NCBI GenBank assembly: GCA_946902875.1
Contig: OX336341.1
Location: 1,054,001 to 1,118,000 of the forward strand
Direction of reading: 5' to 3'
DNA length: 64,000 nucleotides
From: Nematopogon swammerdamellus
Lineage: Eukaryota; Arthropoda; Insecta; Lepidoptera; Adelidae
This document shows, one piece after another, positions 34,201 to 46,200 of the stretch. The position numbers were made by a program, and so were the translations under genes. The notes beneath the pieces are model-generated. The model was not told where the DNA came from and made no database searches. It saw nothing but the letters and a program-made list of their open reading frames with translations. How positions within the stretch are numbered: position 1 is the first letter of the stretch; every line of letters starts with the position of its first letter.

Positions 34201-37200
34201 CCCCCCGAAATCTTTGAAATTTCAAAAATTCCTAAGTATTTTTCGGCGCGTTCGAAGTTGAACCTTGCCGCCGCCGCCGCCGTTCGTATGTGTATCGCGA
34301 AATGTCGCAACCCTTTTACCACAATTCAAAACGTGGCTGTTCTACTAGCCCACTAGCCTCTGTCTGGGCTGGCACAGTTCATCCCCCTCAAATACAAATC
34401 CTGGCTACGCGCCTGACTATCAACCACTATCGAACACGATACAGATCTCCACAAGTAAGTCAGTCAGCATGTAAGCCACCGCTGGACATACGCCTCTCCA
34501 ATTTTCCTCCAGTCGTCTCGGTCTACAGCGGTACGGAACCACTGCTTTCCGCCGACGTACTTGATGTCGTCGTCCCACCTGGCGGGTGGTCTTCCCACAC
34601 TCCATTTTCCTGTCCACTGCCGCCAGTGTAGGACACGATCTCCACAAGTACCTACAAACTGTTGAATGAAAGGTTGACTGAAAGAAATTACATTCCATAA
34701 TAAGCTCACTTTAACTATATACTCGTACGTACTAATTTGACTATTCTTGGAAAATATAATTGAAAAAAATCTTGGAAAAGATTTCATACAATAAACACAT
34801 TCACGACATTAGACGGTCGCCTGTCTACATCAATCAATACATTTACAAATTGATCTCGTCACAGTCAGGAATTACTTACTCCATACAATTTATATCAACC
34901 GCAAATTCAAAACAAAGTTCATTGTCAATGATTAGTTGTTTGCATAAAATATGACAACAGGCTCGATTGATTGGCGCAGGATATTTTCAACAAATTGAGA
35001 AGGTCGATGTCACTTTTATGACAATACCTACAAGGAGCCGTCGATTTGATACACCTATTGAACTAGCAAGCTCTTCACCTGTGCTGTTTACAGTTTGAAA
35101 GGTCACCTGTACCCTAATCACGAGATTTAACCTACACCGCGTACTACGCTACGCCGCCGTGTTTTCCGCATCATTTTGTATGGAGAAACGAAGTTCGCAA
35201 ATCTATCACCAGAGGCGCTGCTCCGTTTCTCCATTCAAAATGATGCGGAGAACACGGCGTAGCGTAGTAGAGTGTTTTCATTTTACGAAGGCACGAGGGG
35301 TATGAGGTAGAAAGTGGTGTGAGACCGCGCGGAGCTCAGTAGGGAACGACTCGGTTCGACGGAGCGACGCGGAGACGTGTAGAAAGTGTGTACCGACCGG
35401 GCATCGAGTTCGTTCCTCTACTGAGCTCTGCGCGGTCGCCTCTCGCACCACCTCCTACCTCGTACCCCGCGTACCTTCGTAAAATGAAAACACTCTACGC
35501 GGTGTAGGTTAAATTTCGTGATAAGGGTACTGGTTGCCTGATGCTCGCTCTATACTCACGGTGGGATGGTTGCGTGCGTCGTCGTGCGGCGCGTTGCGGC
35601 CAAGCGTGCCGCAGCGGTTCAGCTGGATGTAGAACTCGTAGTAATCGCGGCCGGAGCCGTTGATGTACATGCAGTCCGGGTCGTACGAGTAGCCTGCGAA
35701 GCGGACACATTCAGTCAATACGTCGTCGTGCGGCGCGTTGCGGCCGAGCGTGCCGCAGCGGTTCAGCTGGATGTAGAACTCGTAGTAGTCGCGGCCGGAG
35801 CCATTGATGTACTTGCAGTCCGGGTCGTACGAGTAGCGTGCGAAGCGCACACATTCAGTCAATACGTCGTCGTGCAGCGCGTTGCGGCCGAGCGTGCCGC
35901 AGCGGTTCAGTTGGATGTAGAACTCGTAGTAGTCACGGCCGGAGCCGTTGATGTACATGCAGTCCGGGTCGTACGAGTAGCCTGCGAAGCGCACACATTC
36001 AGTCAATACGTCGTCGTGCGGCGCGTTGCGGCCGAGCGTGCCGCAGCGGTTCAGCTGGATGTAGAACTCGTAGTAGTTGCGGCCGGAGCCGTTGATGTAC
36101 ATGCAGTCCGGGTCGTACGAGTAGCCTGCGAAGCGCACATATTCAACCAATACCTCACCTCCAAACATCATAGGGGCGAGGACTGGAAGGAAATAAATAC
36201 ATTAAACTAAGTAATAAAACCGCGTATGGACAGAAAGGTCAGTACCCTAATCACGAGATTTAACCTACTACGCTACGCCGTGTTGTCCGCATCATTCTGT
36301 ATGGAGAAACGAAGTTCACAAATCTCACGAGCTGTATTTATATTGAGTGCACTGTGCAACACACAACAGCCAAACTATACAACGCATCCGCTCACCCGCT
36401 CACCCACGGGTCATTTCCCCAGAGGCATATCATTAACCGCAGACAGTAGCTCGAGTGACTGCGGCTTCGTTGCCTAGATGAGTCGAGATAGTCTAAAATG
36501 ACTCTTTGTCCTAGGTGCACCTTCTGGATTGCCTAATGACCGCGCCAGCTGCTCTCCATAGCAATCATTGTGCATACCTACGTAGGTATATATATATTTT
36601 TTTATGGAAACTGACACGGTTGGCTACATCACCTACAACATCCGTGATGTCAGCCCACCGGGTGAACTACGCGTGCCATCTTAGTGCTCCCCTCCATTTC
36701 ATGTCGGCTACACTGAACTGGATGGAAAAAACGATATGTTTACATAGCCGTTTGGTACGTATCTTACGTATCTCCGTCGTCCAACGATCGAACGGTGTCG
36801 CATAGCATGTTACATTCTAGCATTCTAGTAGATTTTACATAAACTGTCAACGTGAGGTGCCGGTAGAGAAACTGGTGGTGGAAGTAAAGGTAGGGTAAAG
36901 AGGTAAGGTGCAGAATCACTCTTAATTGCGCGTAGAGCAGCGGCTCCCAATTATTTTCGTCTACGGAACCCTAAATGATCGTCCTTCTGTCGGCGGAACA
37001 CCAAGTCAATTAAAAAAGTTAATTAACTATTGTGAACTTAAAAACTACACCGTGTCCAACACTGGCGGCCGTGGACAGGAAAACGGAGTGTGGGAAGACC
37101 ACCCGCCAGGTGGGACGACGACATCAAGTACGCCGGCGGAAATCAGTGGTTCCGTATCGCTGAAGGCCGGGAGGACTGGAGGAAAATTGGAGAGGCGTAT

Positions 37201-40200
37201 GTCCAGCAGTGGACGCTTACACGCTGACTGACTGAACTTAAAAACTAAATTTATGTGACCTATAATAACAAATTTTTGAAACTAAATTGTAGGCGGATTA
37301 TCATGTTTGATTTGAACAGCAAGACTATAGTTTGAAATTGAAAACATATTACACGTTTTTGATTAAGGAGAGCGTTTTGTGCTTTTTTCCGGCTGTAAAC
37401 AACGGAACCCCTGTGACCCTTCAGCGGAACACCTTTTGGGAACCGCTGGCGTACCAGACAGACAGACAGACAGACAGACAGACAGGCGGCATATTCACCT
37501 GCGGAGTAGACAAGTCCGGAAAATGAGCCATTGAAGCCGACCCGGATCTTCATGAAGTCGTCCTGACACTCCGCCTCGATATCTGAAATTACATAGGTAC
37601 GTATTCATAACTTATGTAGGCCGTGGTAATAGTAAGAGGTGTAGATGAGAAGAAAGAAAGAAAAAAAAAAATTTATTGTTCATACATAATAGAGCACTTT
37701 CAAATTTAATTATTTTTTTTATAGAAACTGACACGGTTGGCTACATCACCGCTACAACATCCATGATCTCAGCCCATAACACCGGGTGAACTTGGTGCCA
37801 CGTCAGTGCTTCCCTTCGGTCGTGCCGATTACACTGAACTGGACGGAAAACACAAACTATTTACATAGCCGTTTCGACCGACCTTTCATTCAGTGCGGTG
37901 GTACCAACCCGGGCGGGTTAAACCCTACCACCTAGTAATATAAGAAGGGAGTCATATCCCTTAGTCGCCTTTTACGACATACATGGGTAGAGATGCAGTG
38001 GGGCTAAAGTACCGGCCCCACACGGTACATGATCTCTCAAATGATCTCTGTTTCCTAAAATAGGATTTCCTGAGCTACCAAACACAATAAAATTGTGATA
38101 GGGATACAAATAAATACAGTACAATATACTTACATACATACAAACACAGTTTACATAGAATAACGCACACATCTGAAACATTCATAATACATTTATATTG
38201 ATAAATATATAAATAGAACTAATGAATTTTTTTTAATTGTGTTAGTATTAATTTATTATTTACTAAGGTTTTTTTGTTTTTTTCAGCAAGCACTTCTTTG
38301 ACGATATTTTAAAGGTTCGTAAAAAATCATTTTACTCACCTTGACTTTGCTAAAGACAAAGATCGATTGCATAAGATTACCACCACCCGATTCCTCAACT
38401 CATCTTCTACAAAAATGTGTTTTTTTTTATTTGGCTACAGTTTGCAAGTTTTTCAGGATTGTGTACAGCAAAGGTGGGTGATGTGATGTGCAAACGGTGG
38501 TTGAATGCATTCCCAAATAATATTGGAAATGAAATGTTTTAGGCTCTTTCTGAAATCATTCAAATTATTCTGCAATGTATCGAGGTACCGTTTGACTACA
38601 TAGTTATTATTACAAGAAAGTTATTAATCAATATCAATACTAATAATAAGTCTGTAAGGGTCATGGTCATGGAGTAAGTTACTTTGTTTTATGATTGCGT
38701 TTGTAGACTCTATGTATGATACTAAAACTAAATTGATGATTTTTAGAAATTGTTTCTGTATGTATGTATGTTCCTCCATAACTCTTAAACCGATCATCCG
38801 AATTTGATGAAACTTAGTACCAGCACGTTTGATTATACGGGACAGAGGATAGGCTAAATAAATTTCAGTTCCGGTTACGCTAAGATGTGTCTCTCATACA
38901 AACCGAATTGTTCCGCGCGCCGAAATAAAGGTACGGTCGAGGGTACGGTAGTGGGCTTACTTAATTTCTTCTTTTTAAATACGATTTTCACGCGAGCGAA
39001 GCCGTGGGCAAAAGCTAGTAAAATAATAAGTTAAGAAATCTGTGAAAGAGACAGCAGATAGGCACTTCTGATGCCTTAGTGAGAGCTATGTAGAGGGGAC
39101 ACCGGCGGCAGAAGGTGTACCGTGTGGGGCCGGTACTTTAAAAGAATAGCCCCACTGCATCTCTCCCCGTGTATGTCGTAAAAGGCGACTAAGGGATATG
39201 ACTCCCTTCTTATATTACTAGGTGGTAGGGTTTAACCCGCCCGGATTGGTACCACCGCACTGAATGAAAGGTCAGTCGAAACGGCTATATAAATAGCTTG
39301 TGTTTTCCGTCCAGTTCAGTGTAGCGGGCACGACCGAAGGGAAGCACTGACGTGGCACCAAGTTCACCCGGTGTTATGGGCTGACATCACGGATGTTGTA
39401 GGTGATGTAGCCGACCGCGTCAGTATCCATAAAAAAAAAAAAAAGGACGATGCTCACACTGAACTCTGCTGCCATTACTCCTGTGCCTGCGGTACTCGCG
39501 CTCCCAGGCGGGGTGGTCGCGCCACTCGTGCTCCGCGGCGGGGGGCGGCGGGGCCGCGGGCTGCGGGGAGCGGGGCCGGATGCTCACCGGCACGTAGCCA
39601 GTCTTGTCCGCCAGGAACACCACCTGGGGGACAACCATTGTAACCTTAATCAGCGAGTCAACTCATATATTAATACAAATTGGACAAGTGCGAGTTTTAC
39701 TCGCGCACGGAGGGTTCCGTGGATCCGCTATACCATATCGGTCGAAATATAAAAACCTGTGGCGCTCTCTTTTTTTCATTAGCGTTAATAATAGATTCTT
39801 AGCACATTTCTTGTATGGGGACTACCTTTAATTTTTTTTTACGTTTAAATTTTTGGCACATCATCATAATAACACATATTCTGTGAAAATTTCAACCGGC
39901 TAGCTATTACGGTCCAAAAGATACAGCAGTAGGACGGACGGACAGACAGACAGACAGAGGACGTAACTAGGCTTAGTAATAGGCTTCGGTATGGATATTT
40001 TGATGGTAACAATTTATGCTAAGTATTTTGACAGGTTTATTTTAATTATGATTATCCAGACAGAATACCTACAAAAAGACATCTTAAAATAAAATATATA
40101 TAACATGGATTAAACTAGATCTGTATTCAAGGATAAACACAATATCATGACATGACGAAATGAAAATACTAAGTAACCTAAAATTTGTATAAATAATAAA

Positions 40201-43200
40201 TTTTACGTGTTTTCATTTTACGAAGGCACGAGGGGTTTCTAACTTGGTTAGAAAACAAAAAATAAAAACATTTAAACTAAAATTAAAACGAATATAAGAA
40301 CTAACAATACAATTTTAAACTATTATCTTAAAAGGAGACTTCTCGGAGAACTGACGGAGAAGGGATGTTCTCCGTCACAGATAACTCTCAAAAATACTTT
40401 TTCATCCTAAACGGCATATAGGTACATATCTGTCTCCGATTTGAGCGGTAGTTGCAGCTGTACCTAAACTGACCTGTTTCCGGAATGAAATTTCACAGGT
40501 TAGGGTACAGTACGGAAAATACAGCCTTGAAAGGTCAAATTAGGTTTATATTCTGAAAAACATCTTGCGATAGATTTTAAGCGTATCAGCCAGCAGGCAT
40601 TGCCACAGCAACCATGTCGACGCTTACAGATGGAAAATACTGCAAGAAGCATCGTTCCGTTATTTCATTTAATGTACAGTCGCTTTCATTGACGAAAAAT
40701 GTATGCTGTGTCACCATCAAAATCGCACTAGGAATTCACTCCATATAACTTTAAGACGGCAGTGAAGGAGCTGAGACGCCATATTGTCCCACCATATTGA
40801 GCCTCTTTTCGAGCAGTAAAATTACACGACAGCTTAAAATAGTAATGCTGTAACGGAGCTAAGTGCGCGGAGCATTACCGGCGCGTAAAAAGATGACAAT
40901 GCGTTTTAAGATAATGGAATTCTCGTTGAATAAAGTGTCAATTTTAGTGTAATTGAAAATTGCCCAGTGACCCAGATGCGTTGGTCCGCACTCCGCGTCA
41001 CGACCTGCCTCCAGCGAGCGCGCCGGAGGCGCCGTGTGAACCATCGAATAGCACAGATTCACTTCGTTTATGTTTTTTGTCAACGTTTGTGAGGCAGCTA
41101 CTGTGCTACTCAGTCCTCTGTTTTAAATGTGTGATACGGGCAGTTTCTTCTTTCTCCTTAGGCAATTTTTTCCAGTCAGCCCGGTGGAATTGCAGTTTTA
41201 CATGGAATCGAAACCATGGAGCTGCCAAGGTACGAGTATGTAAGTAAATTCCATAACGAAAAAACTCATTGGTACACTTCGACTGGATTCGAACCTTGAA
41301 CCTCACCGATTATTGAAAAAGTAACTATTCTTTCAGAATTATTGTGTTGCATTGGATTTGCTGCGTTGAAAAATATGCAAACAAGCTATCCATGAGTTAA
41401 TATAAAACACTTGTCGCGTCCCTGTAACAGGCACCTGTATTCGTTTTTTGCATTTTGTTAAATTTTTTTGTTAATTATTAAAAGGAGACGGGAATGTTTG
41501 GGCCCGATCGTAATAAAATAAGGTATGGTTCAAAAAATGGTTATATTTTTCTTTATCAAACTGTAAAATATCAACCCAATTCTTGATCTAGAAATCGAGA
41601 AATCTTAAAAAAAAAGTGTTAAAAAAACGATTTCGATTAAACTAAATATCTATTAATGTAGATACATTATTTTAAACGTTTAAAAATAAAAACGCTAGCA
41701 CCAAATGAATAACTCAATTAAAGTAATTAAATCCATTACAATTAATATTTTACTATTAAAAAAAATGAAACATTCACAATAATAAAAGGACGCTAGTATC
41801 CATATATAGTATGTGATAAAAGGAAATAATTTATAAAGAAGAAGAGCTGTCATAGCTGTCAGTTGTATTTTCATTTCATAATATTTACAAAACATAAATA
41901 ACTAGAATTCTGAAAAAGTTTCGATATTATATTGCATTATTTTATTATTTTGAAGCAAACATCAACGCAAACCTATAGAAGTGAATTTTGAGTGGGTAAT
42001 AAGCGGTGGGTCTGGTTGCTGCGCCTATGTTATGTATATAATAGTTAACCTAACTTTTACTAAATCTCTTAAAACTCTGCTCTCAGATTTCCAAAATCTG
42101 CTGAATTTCCAGTGATGATTTAATGGTATTTAGGCTATTAATTTTTTACACAATTTTCATCTTTTTACAATCGTGCCCAAGATTGTATGAAAGCGTATCC
42201 GTCTCCTTTCCATTTCGTTATAATATTATTGCGTGGTAAATTTACCAACAAGACTACTGAAAATCTAGAATTAAAGTAATTTAATTTTTCTGCAGAGCGC
42301 TCATTGCTTGCTGAATTCTTCTGAAAGTGATTCGACACTGTGTCGCGTTAGGTTAGAGCGAGGACCGAGCAGCACTGAGGCTTTACCGATTGGTCTCAGC
42401 ATGGCATAGTCGCTGTCGCGGTCAGAGCCAAGATAAACACTTGAACTTATTTTAACAAAACCTTTGGAATCTGTCCTAAATGTGGAATTGTGGACTGACA
42501 AATTGGAACGAGAAAGATGTCAGCGCTGGTGAACTTTATTAGTTTATTCAGTCAGTAGTAAAATTGTACCGTGTGGGGCCGGTACTTAAGCCCCACTGCA
42601 TCTCTCACCATGCACGTCGTAAAATGCCACTAGGGGATAAGGACGAGATGCCGAGCCAAAGGGTGACAGGCTGGCCACCTCTCGCCTTGGCGCGGTCCTT
42701 CCACCGACTCACGCAGCAGGTGGGTCTTCGTGCCTTACTTGCTGCTTGATAGTTATCTTATCCTTTGCTAAAAGTGGTGGTCGGTGTTGTACTGTAATTT
42801 ACTAGAGTTCTTGCAGCACAACACCGATTACTCTGCTCACCCCGATTGTCGGGATAGAGCGTGCGGTATGTATGTAGTAAAATTGTTTTTATAAACCTCA
42901 CATGTTTGACTGCACACGTGATGTCAGTGCGTCACACTTTGGTGAGCTAGGTGCTATCTCAGTGTTTTCCTTAGTTCGTGTCGGCTACACCGAACTACAC
43001 GAAAACACCAACTATTTTTATACGAGTAGTACTTTCGACCGAATTTCACTCAGTGGGATGGTACAAATCCGAACGGGCTAAACTCTACCACCTGGTAAGG
43101 TAAGGGAAAGGACCTACAGTTTTACGTGAAGTCCGAACCAACGCCATTGAATTCGCCCAACGGTCGAAAGGCGGGTGGCCTTTCGACCGTTCCAGACCTT

Positions 43201-46200
43201 CCAAGTTGTGACAGCGCTGGCCTATGTTTAATTTCACGATCGGATGTCGATCCATAGCACCACCGAACTACAGAGGCTGACAACTGCATGTGTGATACGG
43301 CAAAGCCTTCACCCGTTCCTAATTCCACTCAGTCATCTGTAGGAGCATTGTGAAACCAGCTGACTTCACGAATAACGCAGCAATGTCGTATAAAAATTAA
43401 AATACAGTTTGTCATTCTTTACAACAGTAAACGAGCGTCGAGTTCAGCGGAGCGTACTCCGATCCGGAAGCTGGTATTTAGCTACGACCCTCGCACCTAT
43501 CGTCTCGCCATCTCCTACAACCTACAACCATTCCATTCCATCTTGCCATGCCAGCTAGCAGACTCCGGAGTGATAACGATATACAATAAGAATATTAAAA
43601 TTATTGAATAGATAAAATAATATTTAATAAATAGCGCTCAAGCTAGATTGCGTCTGTTATAATTTATTCCAATTAATTCTATTGGATTCCATGTAAAGCT
43701 GTAGGTCCCTTTACTAGGTGGTAGAGTAAATAAACCTATTCCAATGTCTCCCACCGTACCAGTACGAACAAAGTCGGTCAAATTGGCTTTAAATAATTCA
43801 TAAAAATAATAATTAATGATTAAATTATTATTTTAAATTTATTGTTAATTTTAATTTTCTTAAAAATAATAGTATTTTTTTTATTTATTAAAAATTACCC
43901 AATATTTTATATAAATACATAATTCTTATTTTAAAAAATATTAAAATTAATAATTAATTTAAAATAATCATTTACAAGAAGGCAAAGCTAGATTGAGTCC
44001 AATTTAATTATTCCAATTAATTCCATTGGATTCCATGTAAAACTGTAGGTCGCTTCCCTTACTTTACTAGGTGGTAGAGTAAAACCCGTTCCGATGTCTC
44101 CCACCGCACCAGTGCGAACAAAGTCGATCAAATTGGCTTTAAATAATTCTTCATGTTTTCCGTCCAATTCAATATAGCCTGCACGAGCAGAAGGAAAGCA
44201 TTACTATGGTACTTATTTCCCAGACAAGCATAGTGTCATGGATTGGCGTTATTCTGGCAGATGATGTAGTCAGAATTTTTTTTTTACGCGAGACACTTGG
44301 CGCCTTCGTCAGCGTGGATTGTTGAGCCGACGACGCCCAAAAGCGTTCGGATTAGAAGGGGGCTGCGAATGCCGTGCCGGCGTGATAGATGCCTTTTACG
44401 ATTATCTTGAAAACCTAAGGAACACTAAGAAACAATGAACTTAAGGAAACGCATCGGGTGGAAGTGCATTCCAGAGTTTTGCAGTACGGAAGATAAAAGA
44501 AATACTGGAGCGCTTAGTACGCAATTTGGGCAGCTCTACAGTGTAGGGATGCATTCCCTGTCTGTTAAGCGTGGACCTATGGTGAAATGGTGAAGTCGAA
44601 ATCGTTTCGAACAGCTCCTCAGAGCAGTCACCGTGCAACAGTCGATAGAACACACTTAGTGAACCAATGTCTCTACGGAGCTGCAAAGGTTCAAGTTTGC
44701 AGGACACTTTAAAGTCGTTAACTTGGCGAACTGCACGTCTTTGGATCGAGTCTAACAAGCCAAGTCGAGATTGCATACTAGTATAACATAACACCATGCG
44801 AGGCGAGTGTGGACGGGTATCAGTGTTCAAGATGCGTCCGTTTTGGTTGCCCAACAGTCCCGCGAGGGAGTTACAGTTTCTTTGTTAGCGGTGTCAGCGT
44901 AGCAGCGCCTCAGCGGAGACAATACCGGTGTGATGGCAATGTTAGCCGAGGCACCTGCGGAGAAGCGATCGAGCGAAGCTATTGGGAGCTGGGTCGCATA
45001 CAGGTGAATATTATTCCTAGAAGTGGGAAGATGCAGGAGTGAAGTGTCAAATTACTTCACAGCGGGTGGCCGAGTGGTCGAAATGTATACGCGTTTTTAA
45101 ATTACCGTGGTTGTTAGACATTATTTTTAAAACAAAACAGCTTTACTCACGGTTCTTCACGAAATATGTGGCTGGAAGTTTCGGGCCAAGCGTATGGCCC
45201 ATCCTCATCAGCACTCTGCCTATTGCGATGGTTGGCAGAGAACTGTCAGATCTCCGTCCGTCGTACACGACCAGCCGGAAGTGGACACCGTCAGCGCCTT
45301 CTGTCTCTCCGCCGAGGTCCGGAACGCACCTGAACCCTCGTCTACGGAAACTAACCGCACTGGCCACAGCTACAATCTTCGCCAACGACGGACGGAGAGC
45401 TGACAGTTCTCTGCCAACCGTCGCACCACGCAGAGTGCTCATGAGGATGGGCCATACGCTTGGCCCGAAACGTCGAGCCACATAGCTCGGAACAACCGTG
45501 AGTAAAGCTGTTTTGTTTTAAAAATAATGAAATGTATACGCTATAAAGCATAGCATTCAACTTGTTCCATCAAGAACGTGATATAATATCTCCTGATATC
45601 ATGAATGAATCTGTAAGTTGATGTAGCCACCATGTCATCAGGGCACGGGGAGGCAACAAACGATATTAGAATTAAGATCAAAATTTAAATTTCATTGGAA
45701 TTTTAATTTTTAGGGTTCCGTAGTCAACAAGGAACCCTTATAGTTTCGCCATGTCCGTCCGTCTGTCCGTCTGTCCGTCCGTCTGTCTGTCCGCGGCTTA
45801 GCTCAGAGACCCTTAGTACTAGAAAGTTGTAAGTTGGTACGGGTATTAATATTAATAACGCCGACAAAGTGGTAAAATAAAAATTTTGAATTTTTTTTTT
45901 TTTAGGGTACCTCCCCTACACGTAAAGTGGGGATGATTTTTTTTTTCACGTCTACCCCATCGTGTGGGGTGTCGTTGGATAGGTCTCTGGAAAATATTGC
46001 GGGTTTGTGAAAAGCATTTTTCGGTTTAGGGATCTGTTTGCGAATTATTAAGCTTTTAAGTGCAAATTTTTGCTAGAGTCAAGTGTCCCCCCCCTGCCAG
46101 CTAAACGGTTGTTATTAGATATGTGAAAAAATTCACAGCAGTAGTATATATATCGAAATTAAAAGGAAAACTATCACAGCTAAGTAGGCTGTAGAGGTTC

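Noticed and set aside
35566..36210. + strand open frame of 214 codons
   Set aside because: Antisense shadow of the 144-bp ZP array; no splice sites or family match.
40859..41306. Overlapping ORFs near 41 kb
   Set aside because: Antisense to each other, no splice support, partly SINE2 head sequence.
45039..45485. Overlapping ORFs of 148 and 112 codons on opposite strands
   Set aside because: Shadows of the foldback arms; the same peptide appears on both strands.
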